A model generated the notes under the pieces. The model was not told where the DNA came from. It saw nothing but the letters and a program-made list of their open reading frames with translations, and made no database searches. The translations under genes and the position numbers were made by a program. From Trueperaceae bacterium (GTDB taxonomy: Bacteria; Deinococcota; Deinococci; Deinococcales; Trueperaceae): a stretch of 43,461 nt of DNA. Shown here piece by piece: positions 1 to 7,481 of the stretch. How positions within the stretch are numbered: the stretch's first letter is position 1; each line of letters opens with the position of its first letter. The DNA lies in contig JASBUK010000132.1 of the NCBI GenBank assembly GCA_030147925.1, forward strand, positions 1-43,461. Reading direction: 5' to 3'.

Positions 1-36
1 GCCAAGAACAGTTTGACGCAAACACCCACTAAGGGG

Positions 37-438
37 TCATAATAAAGCAACTTGCGTCGCTACGCTCCGAGGTCTCGCTTTACTTTTATGAGCGACTTGC
101 TTAGCTTTAAATCTCTTTCTTGAATTGTGTGAATTACGCATTAGCACGGCAGGCACTTCACTACTTGGTATTGTCAGTATAGTTATAGAGCCATCAGTGG
201 CTCCTTTTGCTTGTCCCATTGCAAGTTCATAACCTGACCCAGCAAGTGCATCTTCAGTCATCTGAACAATAGAAGAGGCAGTATCTATTTCAATAAATTT
301 ATTTATCGCTGCAGAATCTAAAACAGCCGCCGAGTTACCTAAAGACGAGCTGTTTTGGGAACTACACCCTGTTAAAATTATTGCAATGCTAAAAGCAATG
401 AGATAAATCCTAATGTTTACATTCCTAAATTGAGACAA
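37..438 (-). CDS. Small putative lipoprotein, function unknown
   Basis: The 133-residue protein has a hydrophobic N-terminus ending in the lipobox ILTGC at about residues 21-25, so it is probably lipid-anchored on the outer face of the membrane. A Ser/Asn-rich linker (SSQNSSS) follows, as is usual after a lipidated Cys. No domain is recognised in the rest. The only in-frame start that keeps the signal peptide is TTG at 438, with a weak purine-rich stretch upstream. The C-terminal 25 residues are very basic (KRFKAKQVAHKSKARPR). They are encoded by DNA containing a CGCTACGCTC motif that also occurs in intergenic repeats here, so the tail may be repeat-derived. The gene is real by its signal peptide; its role is not known. 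Confidence 0.55.
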   Translation of the reverse strand: MSQFRNVNIRIYLIAFSIAIILTGCSSQNSSSLGNSAAVLDSAAINKFIEIDTASSIVQMTEDALAGSGYELAMGQAKGATDGSITILTIPSSEVPAVLMRNSHNSRKRFKAKQVAHKSKARPRSVATQVALL

Positions 439-554
439 TTTTTTTTCTTAACATCGCGCTACCTTACCCCTCATAAAAATCACTTTAAAAAGTCTTTTTA
501 GTGTAGCGCGGGGTGTTTAGTGAATAAAATATGTCATTTGTAATATTACATTTG

Positions 555-1013
555 TCATGTACTGTGCGCCGGAGCTTGCCAGTTTTCAAGAACGTGCCAA
601 TTCCCCAAATAATAAAGTGCTGCTTGCACGCGGCTTTTTAAGCCTAATTTGTTATAGACGCGTCTTAAATGATTGTGCACTGTGCCATTGTTAATATCAA
701 GCATTTTGGCAATTTGTTTATTGCTAAGGCCTTTGGCGACCAGCCTTAATATTTTTCTTTCGGCACTGGTTAGAGTCGTGTCAAAGGTGGGATGGTGGTA
801 GTTTGCTTTTTCAAGGCAGTAAAGTGTGCGCACAATGGCGTCGCCAGTAACATGAGTAACAAGAGCCACGGGCTCCGCTGCCAATAAATCCAGTTGGTAT
901 TCGGGGCAGGGATTGTCACTGGCAATAAGCACATTGTGCAACTTGTAATTTGCGAGTGTGGCGGCTGCGTATCCCCACGGTCTATCCAGCACAATATGAT
1001 TAGTGGTCTTCAT
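555..1013 (-). CDS. LuxR-family (GerE-type HTH) transcriptional regulator
   Basis: The protein has 152 residues. The C-terminal half is a LuxR/GerE helix-turn-helix: LTSAERKILRLVAKGLSNKQ followed by IAKMLDINNGTVHNHLRRVY and NKLGLKSR, matching the pattern of NarL/FixJ-type output domains. The N-terminal ~75 residues have the size of a shortened receiver-like domain, but no convincing phosphoacceptor Asp or conserved Lys pocket is visible, so control by phosphorylation is doubtful. ATG at 1013 is preferred over an in-frame TTG at 1031 because of a GAGAAG-like sequence upstream. It stands alone, with no sensor kinase beside it. Its targets cannot be inferred. Confidence 0.8.
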   Translation of the reverse strand: MKTTNHIVLDRPWGYAAATLANYKLHNVLIASDNPCPEYQLDLLAAEPVALVTHVTGDAIVRTLYCLEKANYHHPTFDTTLTSAERKILRLVAKGLSNKQIAKMLDINNGTVHNHLRRVYNKLGLKSRVQAALYYLGNWHVLENWQAPAHST

Positions 1014-1086
1014 GATTAATGGTCTTCTCAAGCTTAGCGTCTTCCAGCGCTAGTGAAATGCGATAAGCTAATACTTCTATGCCGCA

Positions 1087-1245
1087 ATGGATTTGGGGTT
1101 GAATGCTAGTGGGCTGCCGCATGACCCTCCACGAGATTGGCTGCAAGTTAGAGCTGGAGCTTATTTTAACTACCAAGTCTACTTACCTACTATAGTTGAT
1201 AAACCGGCTCCAGTACTGCGCAATCTCCCTAATTCCATACAATAA
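1087..1245 (+). CDS. Possible 52-residue ORF or gene fragment
   Basis: Within the 440-bp gap before katA, one short frame from ATG 1087 to TAA 1245 reads as a plausible protein (MDLGLNASGLPHDPPRDWLQ, then VRAGAYFNYQVYLPTIVDKP). The aromatic and proline distribution looks protein-like, but there is no clear ribosome binding site. It may be a remnant of a longer gene or chance. No family is recognised. Confidence 0.2.
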   Translation: MDLGLNASGLPHDPPRDWLQVRAGAYFNYQVYLPTIVDKPAPVLRNLPNSIQ

Positions 1246-1370
1246 CAAAGGTCCGAGTTAGCCACACTGCGAGATTTCCTTTAGAGAATCAAAAGATTAA
1301 CATGCTGCAAACTGTGCTCAAAAGCAGGTCTGTCTTTAGCTACGTAGATATAGCTCCAGGCCAAACACTA

Positions 1371-1399
1371 TATACATACTCATAATGATTATGTATTAT
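1371..1399 (+). promoter_or_regulatory. katA promoter with embedded Fur/PerR-like operator
   Basis: TATACA (1371-1376) and TATTAT (1394-1399) are 17 bp apart and make a plausible sigma-70-type promoter for katA. The spacer contains TCATAATGATTATGT (1380-1394), whose core CATAAT-G-ATTATG is a perfect 6-1-6 inverted repeat. This resembles the PerR box TTATAATNATTATAA. A repressor bound here would block the polymerase directly. The Fur-family gene two positions downstream has PerR-type ligands, which makes it the obvious candidate regulator. Confidence 0.7.
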
Positions 1400-1472
1400 G
1401 AACCGAAAGATTCCTGAAGCTGTCTAGCTTAGCCTCAGGGTCTGATTTTCAGAGTTTAGAAAGGGGAAGGAA

Positions 1473-2960
1473 ATGGCAGAACAAGACGACAAAAAAAGTC
1501 TGACCACTAATTTCGGCATCCCGGTTGCAAGCAATCAACACTCTATAACTGCTGGCACCAGCGGCCCCGTTTTGATGCAGGATGTGCACTTGGTTGAAAA
1601 ACTCGCACATTTTAATCGTGAGCGCATCCCTGAGCGGGTGGTTCACGCCAAAGGTGCTGGTGCCCACGGCTACTTTGAAGTGAGCAACGACCTTAGCAAG
1701 TACACCAAAGCGGCTTTTTTGTCCGAAGTCGGCAAGAAGACCCCGCTCTTCGTCCGTTTTTCCACCGTCGGCGGTGAAAAGGGCTCAGCCGATAGCGAGC
1801 GCGATCCGCGAGGCTTTGCCGTAAAGTTCTACACCGAAGAAGGTAATTACGACCTTGTCGGCAATAACACGCCGGTGTTCTTCATTCGCGATCCGCTTAA
1901 GTTCCCTGACTTTATCCATACCCAAAAACGCCATCCGGCAACCAATACCAAAGACCCTGATATGTTCTGGGATTTCCTGTCGCTGACCCCTGAATCGCTG
2001 CATCAGGTCACCATTCTCTTTTCGGATAGAGGCACGCCAAGAAGTTACCGGCACATGAACGGCTATGGCAGCCACACTTTCGTCTGGGAAAACGCCCAGG
2101 GTGAATCGTTTTACGTTAAATATCACTTTAAGACCGACCAGGGCATCCAGAACTTTGACCGCGAGGCCGCCATGCACATGGCTGGGGTCGACCCCGACCA
2201 CGCCACGCGTGACCTCTTTGCGACCATTGCAGACGGCAACTTTCCAAGCTGGACACTCTACGTGCAAATCATGCCCGTGGCCGAGGCCGAGAGCTACCGT
2301 TTTGACGTTCTTGACGTAACCAAGGTCATCTCCCAAAAAGACTATCCGCTTATCGAAGTCGGCAAGATGGTCTTAAACAAAAATCCGGAAAACTACTTTG
2401 CCGAGGTTGAGCAGGCCGCCTTCTCCCCCGGCAATATCGTGCCCGGTATCGCCCCTTCAGCCGATAAGATGTTGCAGGGCCGACTCTTTGCCTATGCCGA
2501 CGCGCACCGCTACCGCGTTGGTACTAACTACGCCCATCTGCCCGTAAATGCCGCTCAAAAGGCCGAAGTTGCCAACCAGCAACGCGACGGCTATATGAGC
2601 TTCACAGATAATGGTGGCAGCGCACCCAACTACGAGCCAAACTCTTTTGACAACATTGTCGAACGACCCGAAACGCGGGAGCACCCCTATGAAGTTTCAG
2701 GCATTGTCGCTCGCAGCGAGTATACGCACATCAACGATGATTTTGTACAAGCGGGAGACCTTTACCGCCTTTTAAGCGAAGAAGAAAAAGCCCGCTTGGT
2801 GGACAATATCGTCACTCACTTAGGCAACGCCAAGCGTGAAATTCAGATTCGTCAGACCGGACACTTTTATAAAGCCGACCCCGACTATGGTCGCCGCGTA
2901 GCCCAGGGCCTCGGTTTAGAGAGTGAATTTCCCCAGCCAGACGCCGTTCCTGCTGACTAG
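1473..2960 (+). CDS. katA: Heme catalase, small-subunit type
   Basis: The enzyme disproportionates hydrogen peroxide to water and oxygen in the cytoplasm. The protein has 495 residues, full length for a small-subunit monofunctional catalase. The distal catalytic His58 lies in [12 protein letters not shown], and the partner Asn131 lies in the [11 protein letters not shown] block. The proximal heme-ligand Tyr341 sits in [14 protein letters not shown]. The H-N and H-Y spacings (73 and 283 residues) agree with characterised small catalases. A strong GGGGAAGG-type ribosome binding site precedes ATG 1473. Expression is probably peroxide-induced through the operator in its promoter. A 14-bp stem hairpin follows the gene, then the Fur-family regulator on the same strand. 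Confidence 0.97.
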   Translation: MAEQDDKKSLTTNFGIPVASNQHSITAGTSGPVLMQDVHLVEKLAHFNRERIPERVVHAKGAGAHGYFEVSNDLSKYTKAAFLSEVGKKTPLFVRFSTVGGEKGSADSERDPRGFAVKFYTEEGNYDLVGNNTPVFFIRDPLKFPDFIHTQKRHPATNTKDPDMFWDFLSLTPESLHQVTILFSDRGTPRSYRHMNGYGSHTFVWENAQGESFYVKYHFKTDQGIQNFDREAAMHMAGVDPDHATRDLFATIADGNFPSWTLYVQIMPVAEAESYRFDVLDVTKVISQKDYPLIEVGKMVLNKNPENYFAEVEQAAFSPGNIVPGIAPSADKMLQGRLFAYADAHRYRVGTNYAHLPVNAAQKAEVANQQRDGYMSFTDNGGSAPNYEPNSFDNIVERPETREHPYEVSGIVARSEYTHINDDFVQAGDLYRLLSEEEKARLVDNIVTHLGNAKREIQIRQTGHFYKADPDYGRRVAQGLGLESEFPQPDAVPAD

Positions 2961-2994
2961 TTTGATGCAAATTACGTAAGTTTATCCTTGCGGC

Positions 2995-3026
2995 TATCCC
3001 GGTCCAGCAAAAGCTGGACCGGGATA
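2995..3026 (+). terminator. Strong hairpin after katA
   Basis: TATCCCGGTCCAGC, loop AAAA, then the perfectly complementary GCTGGACCGGGATA gives a 14-bp stem 35 bp after the katA stop codon. There is no U-tract afterwards, so it may act as an mRNA 3'-end stabiliser or an inefficient terminator. Confidence 0.6.
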
Positions 3027-3105
3027 TAGGTAGTGGCTCGAGCACACTCTTAAACCCTTGCCTAATAACCCCAAAACGCAATGTTAGTACAAAATATAAA
3101 ACCAA

Positions 3106-3116
3106 GATTGACAATC
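3106..3116 (+). promoter_or_regulatory. Palindrome directly upstream of the Fur-family gene
   Basis: GATTG-A-CAATC is a perfect 11-bp palindrome ending 2 bp before the ATG of the Fur-family gene, at the place where a ribosome binding site would be expected and is missing. TATAAA (3095-3100) lies just upstream and could be a -10 element giving a leader of only about 11 nt. The palindrome could be an autoregulatory site, although its sequence differs from the operator at katA. Confidence 0.35.
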
Positions 3117-3118
3117 CT

Positions 3119-3559
3119 ATGCACAAATCAGCAGAAATAAAACAATTATTAGCCACACATAATTTACGCTCCACCCGAGCACGGTCACTTATTCTCGGAC
3201 TCCTTTTACATGAAAACCGGCATTACACTCCCGATGAAATGTTGGCCGAGCTTAAAAATCAAGGAAAGCCCCTTAGCACTGCTACTCTTTACCAAAACTT
3301 AAGACAGCTTACCGATAAGGGAATACTGGCGAAATTTTCCGGTAAAAACAGCGTTCTGCGCTATGACATAAACACCGAAGAACACAATCATATCGTCTGC
3401 ACCGACTGTGGCCGCGTACTTGATGTAAACCTAGAAGGGTCATTAGACCACCTTATTCCTAAACCCCTTCCCGATACCAAGTCGGATTTGGCGCAGTGGC
3501 TGGTGGCTACCAAGCACCTGGAATTTAAGGGTGTATGTCCTGATTGTCAAAAAGTGTAA
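3119..3559 (+). CDS. perR: Fur-family metalloregulator, PerR-like
   Basis: The 146-residue protein is an N-terminal winged helix (RSTRARSLILGLLL, TPDEML, LSTATLYQNLRQL) plus a C-terminal dimerisation and metal domain. Structural-zinc cysteines are C94, C97, C140 and C143. All five regulatory ligands of Bacillus subtilis PerR are present with a uniform offset of two: H35, D83, H89, H91 and D102. Asp at the last position, where Fur typically has Glu, is the diagnostic PerR feature and favours peroxide sensing by Fe-catalysed His oxidation. The gene lies downstream of katA, whose promoter carries a PerR-box-like site. An iron-sensing Fur role cannot be excluded from sequence alone. Confidence 0.85.
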   Translation: MHKSAEIKQLLATHNLRSTRARSLILGLLLHENRHYTPDEMLAELKNQGKPLSTATLYQNLRQLTDKGILAKFSGKNSVLRYDINTEEHNHIVCTDCGRVLDVNLEGSLDHLIPKPLPDTKSDLAQWLVATKHLEFKGVCPDCQKV

Positions 3560-3950
3560 CGGTCAACTTCGTTTTTTTAATAACAAAGTTGCAATTTTCA
3601 TCCCGATTTGTGTGTCGTAGTAAAAAGAGGAATGGGGATAAGGGAATAGCGTAAGCCGGCTCTTTGCTCCTCGCTCCTCGAGCCTGTTTGTGTAGGGAAA
3701 GTGAAAAGCGGGGTTTTCCCAAAGGCTATAACTACTTTAGTATTCAAGCCCCGTCATCCTGAGTTGAAGTGACGGTTTGACCTTAGTTACAGCGTCCGTG
3801 TGCTACTATCCAATAACGCTCACAGCTTTTATAGCAGCCTAGTCGCATTTTGACGCGTTGGGGCGGCGACGGAAACCAAGGACATATCCCCCTTACAGGG
3901 AGTGTTGTTGCTTCATTTTTTGCTACAAAGGCGAAGGAGGAGAAGAAAAA
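3560..3950. other. Intergenic region with repeat-like sequence
   Basis: No gene is seen. Positions 3604-3722 contain purine-rich runs (AAAAAGAGGAATGGGGATAA, GGGAAAGTGAAAAG, GGGGTTTTCCC). These match, on the opposite strand, the pyrimidine-rich intergenic repeats near 11.8, 13.3, 21.6 and 25.8 kb. CCGTCA (3751-3756) and TGACGG (3770-3775) form a small inverted repeat. An AAGGAGGAG ribosome binding site for the next gene lies near 3931. Confidence 0.5.
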
Positions 3951-4049
3951 ATGGGCCGAATGCCAATCTTATTCAAAGCAGTTCTTGGATTATTACTACT
4001 GCTAGTTATAGCAGCCTGTAATCCATTGCAATTGTTATTACCCCAGCCG

Positions 4050-4240
4050 GACATCAGCGACCCCACACCCAATCCACTTTCGCTATCGGCTAATGTCAAT
4101 GACAGCACCTCTGGTACCATCAGCTTTCAAAACGATGGCAACGAGCCTCTCGATTTTTCTGTCAGTGATGATCAGAGCTGGTTAAGCATTACTCCCACCT
4201 CTGGCTCACTGGCTGCTGGTAATGTGCAGGCACTATTAGC
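4050..4240 (+). repeat. Tandem domain repeat, copy 1 (contains 55-bp deletion)
   Basis: This is the first copy of the Ig-like domain DNA in the M8 lipoprotein gene. It differs from copy 2 (from 4304) at only a few positions, so the duplication is recent or kept alike by gene conversion. The deletion point is 4231/4232, where CAGGC runs directly into ACTATTAG. Confidence 0.85.
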
Positions 4241-4303
4241 TCCAACGACCCCGATGAAGCCAACAAGACCGTAACCGTTAACCTTAACTGTAGCGGCACG
4301 CCG

Positions 4304-4600
4304 GATATCAGCGACCCCACACCCAATCCACTTTCGCTATCGGCTAATGTCAATGACAGCACCTCTGGTACCATCAGCTTTCAAAACGATGGCAACGAGC
4401 CCCTCGATTTTTCTGTCAGTGATGATCAGAGCTGGTTAAGCATTACTCCCGCTTCTGGCTCGCTGGCTGCTGGTAATGTGCAGGCTCTCACGGCAACGGC
4501 TACTTGCCCAAGCACCGCTAGCTCCGACTCGGCTACCGTCACTATTAGTTCCAACGACCCTGATGAGGCTAACAAGACCGTCACCGTTAACCTTAACTGC
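4304..4600 (+). repeat. Tandem domain repeat, copy 2 (intact)
   Basis: This is the second, complete copy of the domain. It includes the segment encoding LTATATCPSTASSDSATVT that copy 1 lacks. The offset to copy 1 is 254 bp as observed and 309 bp (103 codons) after correcting for the deletion. Confidence 0.85.
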
Positions 4601-5490
4601 ACCACTCCGGGCACCAGCAATTATGATATTGACTTGCGTTTTGTAACGTCGGTCACGCCCAGCCAGCAAACTATTTTTGAGGACGCTGCGGCTCGCTGGT
4701 CGCAAATTGTTATCGGCGACCTCCCCGATGTAATGGTCAACAAACCCGCCAATGCCTGTGGTGTTGGAGACCCAGCCATTAATGAACTTGTTGATGACGT
4801 GCTGATTCAGGTGTTTGTAGCTTCCATCGACGGCGCCAACGGAGTTCTTGCTCAGGCTGGACCTTGTTGGATAAGAACCACTGGTTCTTTGCCACTTCAG
4901 GGCGTAATGGTCTTTGACAGCGCCGACATAGATAACCTGGAGACCAGTGGTAGCCTTGGTGACACGGTGTTACACGAAATGGGGCATGTTTTAGGCATTG
5001 GCATTCTGTGGGATAACTTGGGGCTGCTTAACTTCACGCCCGATGCCACCGGTGTCTCCTGCGTTAATTCCACTAACAACCCCAACCCCAACTTTTCAGG
5101 AACCATGGCTGTAACGGAGTATGCCAGCCTTGGGGGCAGCGGCAATGTGCCGGTAGAAGACGAATTTGGGGCCGGTACCAAGTGCAGTCACTGGGATGAA
5201 GGAGTCTTTGACACCGAAGTGATGACAGGCTTTATAGACATTGGCAGCAGCAACCCACTGAGCCGGATGACTGCGGCATCCCTTGGTGATTTGGGTTATA
5301 CCGTCAATGCCAACGCTGCCGACGCCTACTCCATTCCTACTTGCTCTCCCATTTGCACCACGGCTATAAATGGGCAGTTCCAGCTCAAGGAAATTCTCAT
5401 CAGCCCAAGGGCCACGGTAGACCCTCAGGGCCAAATCACACCCCTGGATGACTACAATCCGTAATGGCTAAAGCCGTCTTACAATTGAGT

Positions 5491-5604
5491 GTTATACCGA
5501 TTCCGTTTAAAAGCCGAATAGGATTCGGCCTAAGCTTGCTATACAAGAAGAATCGAACCGAGTGCCTTTCATAACGCTTAAGGAGTTAATCGGATTCAGT
5601 ATTA
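5491..5604 (-). mobile_element. MITE-like repeat, family A, copy A1
   Basis: This ~114-bp element is nearly identical over its left ~50 bp to an inverted copy at 41946-42085. Read on the minus strand it begins TACTGAATCCGATTAA, continues CTTAAGCGTTATGAAAGGCA, and ends ACGGAATCGGTATAAC. The ends form an imperfect inverted repeat of about 16 bp. An internal hairpin GCCGAAT-AGG-ATTCGGC is present. There is no coding capacity. It is probably a non-autonomous element or a REP-like sequence. Confidence 0.75.
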
Positions 5605-5745
5605 GTAGGAGGTAGGAACCAGGAATTTTCCAAAAGTGGCAAGAATCAGACCACTGGAATTTGTCAGTTGTTAAGCGCTAGCATTCAAAAAGAACTCGGT
5701 GGAGGCTTTCTGGAAATGGTGTTCCTACCCACCACTCACCACCTA
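5605..5745. repeat. Inverted-repeat element with GGTAGGAA ends
   Basis: GTAGGAGGTAGGAACCAGGA (from 5605) is mirrored by GGTGTTCCTACCCACCACTC and a further CACCTACC up to 5745, giving long imperfect inverted ends around ~85 bp of non-coding DNA. The same G/T-rich GGTAGGTAGGAA theme recurs near 13.2, 21.6 and 25.6 kb. It abuts the family A element at 5491-5604. Confidence 0.6.
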
Positions 5746-5840
5746 CCACAAATTACTTGTGGTCCTAATTGATTTTTACTGAATTTTTACAGCAACGAGC
5801 CAGTCATTATAAAAACTGACTGACTCGTTAACTTTATAAA

Positions 5841-6140
5841 CTAGCAGCTAAGCACCGCGTTTTCTGTACCCTGGTCGTTGGCTACGGTGTAATCGGCGGC
5901 TTCGTCGTTGAAGTAATTATCATAGTCGTCGTGTACTACGCGGTAGCGAAACTGGTAGTCCTGACCTGGCTTAACTTCTTGCACCAGCTTCCACTTGCCG
6001 TTTTTAAGGCGCTCAAAAGGTACGGGTTGCCAATCGTTAAAGTCGGCGTGGAGATGTACGGCTTTGGCTTCGAAATCGGCGGGTAATTCAAAGGTTAGCT
6101 TGCAAACCTTGCGGGTTTTGAGCTGTTGCTTCTTAATCAT
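5841..6140 (-). CDS. CBM48/isoamylase early-set-like domain protein
   Basis: This is a stand-alone 99-residue glycogen-recognition-like domain. The recognisable pattern is TFELPADFEAKAVHLHADFNDW, with the sugar-contact-type FNDW followed by ERLKNGKWKLVQEVKPGQDY and the QFRYRVV strand, then DYTVANDQGTENAV. Such single-domain proteins occur in many bacteria, and a role in binding alpha-glucan or in regulation is only presumed. ATG 6140 follows a GGGGAGGA ribosome binding site. A longer reading from 6170 is open but lacks such a site. No catalytic residues are expected. Confidence 0.8.
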   Translation of the reverse strand: MIKKQQLKTRKVCKLTFELPADFEAKAVHLHADFNDWQPVPFERLKNGKWKLVQEVKPGQDYQFRYRVVHDDYDNYFNDEAADYTVANDQGTENAVLSC

Positions 6141-6320
6141 TCTTATCCTCCCCAAAATTGGGTTTAGCAAAAAAACTGCAATGGGTTACAGTTGCGCGCA
6201 GTTTAGATTAACTACACGCTAAAAGTCAAGCACAGAAATAAGCGAATCACCAAGGGGCAAATGTACCTTGCGTCATGGGCAAATGTACTTAATCAGGCCT
6301 TCGTGATATAAAACGGGGTG

Positions 6321-7034
6321 ATGCTAAAGCTCGAGCTAGATCTGCTTGCCAGGCCCGCTGCGGCGGATGTGGCCATAGTCATTGACGTTTTGCGAATGAC
6401 CAGCACCGCCAGTCAACTCTTTGCTCAAGGGCTCCATAAATTAGTCGTCGTGGCCGATATTGAGCAGGCTCGCTTATTGGCCGCTCAGAATAAGGCCTTA
6501 CTCCTTGGCGAACGTGGCGGTAAAAAGCTGCCCGGTTTTGACGGCGGCAATTCGCCGCTCGAGCACCGTGATAAAAACCTGAGCAAGCAGCAAGCCGTGC
6601 TATGCACTAGCAACGGTTCAAAGGCCACCGAACTAGCAGCCACAACCGAACATCTTTTGCTTGGCGCCATTATCAATGCCGCCGCAGTCGCCCAAAAAGC
6701 CCTGCAACTGGCAAAAGACAGCATCCTATTGATTTGTGCGGGCACAAACGGCCAGGTTTCACTTGACGATGTATTAGGGGCAGCCTGTATTGCCCGCGAA
6801 CTGCTTAAGCTCGAGCCTGATCTGATCTTGAGTGACAGTAGCAAGCTCGCCCTAAAAGTGCTGGACGCCACTCCAAATCTTCATGCTGGCCTATGCGAAG
6901 CAAAACATGGTCAACTACTGCAAGAGCTGGGTTTTGCCGCTGATATCCGTTTTGCTGCTCAGCTTAATAAGCTTAACGCCGTGCCCGAGCGTAAACAGGG
7001 GCAACCCCTAAGCTTTATCAGGGCAAATTTATGA
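6321..7034 (+). CDS. comB: ComB-like 2-phosphosulfolactate phosphatase family protein
   Basis: The 237-residue protein carries the ComB family blocks VIDVLRMTSTASQLFAQG, LLGERGGKKLPGFDGGNSP, CTSNGSKATE and CAGTNGQVSLDDVLGA. Characterised ComB is a Mg-dependent acid phosphatase that removes phosphate from 2-phosphosulfolactate in coenzyme M synthesis. In bacteria without coenzyme M the true substrate is unknown, so the symbol denotes family only. ATG 6321 is chosen; a GTG at 6318 is in frame. TATAAA (6307-6312) sits 8 bp before the ATG, suggesting a leaderless or very short 5' UTR. The stop overlaps the start of the Nudix gene, so the two are probably translationally coupled. Confidence 0.85.
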   Translation: MLKLELDLLARPAAADVAIVIDVLRMTSTASQLFAQGLHKLVVVADIEQARLLAAQNKALLLGERGGKKLPGFDGGNSPLEHRDKNLSKQQAVLCTSNGSKATELAATTEHLLLGAIINAAAVAQKALQLAKDSILLICAGTNGQVSLDDVLGAACIARELLKLEPDLILSDSSKLALKVLDATPNLHAGLCEAKHGQLLQELGFAADIRFAAQLNKLNAVPERKQGQPLSFIRANL

Positions 7035-7441
7035 GTGAAGCAACAACAAAATATGTGGTGGCAGTTGCTGCGCTTATCTTTCGAGAGGGCAAAGTCTTAG
7101 CCATGCGCCGCGCGGCCAAGCACGAGGCTGGCCCTGGCCTATGGGAAACTTTATCTGGGCGAGTGCAGTTAGATGAGGAACCCCTAGCAGCGCTAAAGCG
7201 TGAAATCGAGGAAGAATCCGGCCTTAGCGTTGCCGTCGAAGCTCGGCCTTTTAGCAGCTATCAGGCCAAGCGCAAAGGTGAGCCGATGATCGTTATCGTC
7301 TACCGGGCACGTTATCTTGCCGGAGAGGTAAGACGCAGCCAAGAGCACGATGATCACGCCTGGCTCGATCCCGAAGAATTTGCGCAGCGCAGCACTATAA
7401 CCAAGCTTGTTGCAGCAGTTAGAGAAGCAGCCAGAACTTGA
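7031..7441 (+). CDS. Nudix hydrolase
   Basis: The 136-residue Nudix-fold pyrophosphohydrolase has a perfect Nudix box at residues 43-65 (GRVQLDEEPLAALKREIEEE then SGL), matching Gx5Ex7REUXEEXGU. The N-terminal strand (VVAVAALIFREGKVLAMRRA) and the substrate loop EAGPGLWE resemble MutT-like housekeeping enzymes. The substrate cannot be deduced; oxidised nucleotides are a natural guess given the mutS and mutL genes just downstream. The ATG overlaps the comB stop codon, implying co-translation. Confidence 0.92.
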   Translation: MSEATTKYVVAVAALIFREGKVLAMRRAAKHEAGPGLWETLSGRVQLDEEPLAALKREIEEESGLSVAVEARPFSSYQAKRKGEPMIVIVYRARYLAGEVRRSQEHDDHAWLDPEEFAQRSTITKLVAAVREAART

Positions 7442-7468
7442 ACTAACCCGCAATCAGCTAAGCTGCGA

Positions 7469-7481
7469 TATCATTTAGACT
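7469..7481 (+). promoter_or_regulatory. Leaderless-type -10 element before mutS
   Basis: TATCAT (7469-7474) is followed by 7 nt and then directly by the mutS ATG, with no ribosome binding site. TANNNT at this distance is the arrangement reported for leaderless transcripts in Deinococcus, so mutS may be transcribed from its own start codon. This is inference from position only. Confidence 0.45.

Larger units (their letters stand above)
3951..5464 (+). pseudogene. Leishmanolysin-like (M8) metalloprotease lipoprotein with tandem Ig-like domains, frameshifted
   Basis: ATG 3951, behind AAGGAGGAG, opens a lipoprotein signal peptide (GLLLLLVIAAC). Two near-identical ~103-residue Ig/BACON-like domains (PNPLSLSANVNDSTSGTISF start) follow. 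Next is a protease domain with zinc motif HEMGHVLGIG (HEMGH at 4973-4987), a downstream HWDEGVF supplying the third His (5189-5191) and a Met-turn VMTG, as in peptidase family M8. In copy 1 a 55-bp segment, equivalent to 4486-4540 of copy 2, is missing at 4231/4232. The reading frame therefore shifts and stops at 4274, while the rest is open in another frame to 5464. With the 55 bp restored, the gene is 523 codons and the repeat offset becomes exactly 309 bp. Confidence 0.8.

Noticed and set aside
1785..2336. Long minus-strand open frame inside katA
   Set aside because: It is fully antisense to an intact catalase, with no family features; it is a frame shadow.
3560..3610. Terminator after the Fur-family gene (CAACTT...AAGTTG with a T7 run)
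   Set aside because: The T-run lies inside the loop instead of after the stem, and the stem is only 6 bp; too weak to call.
4050..4600. Repeated DNA that might be read as a CRISPR or VNTR array
   Set aside because: There are only two long copies (309-bp unit), in frame with a protein domain; there are no short repeats with unique spacers.
4478..5464. A separate protease gene starting at GTG 4478
   Set aside because: The frame is open well upstream through the second domain copy, GTG 4478 lies mid-domain without a ribosome binding site, and the signal peptide is encoded before the deletion. One broken gene explains it better.
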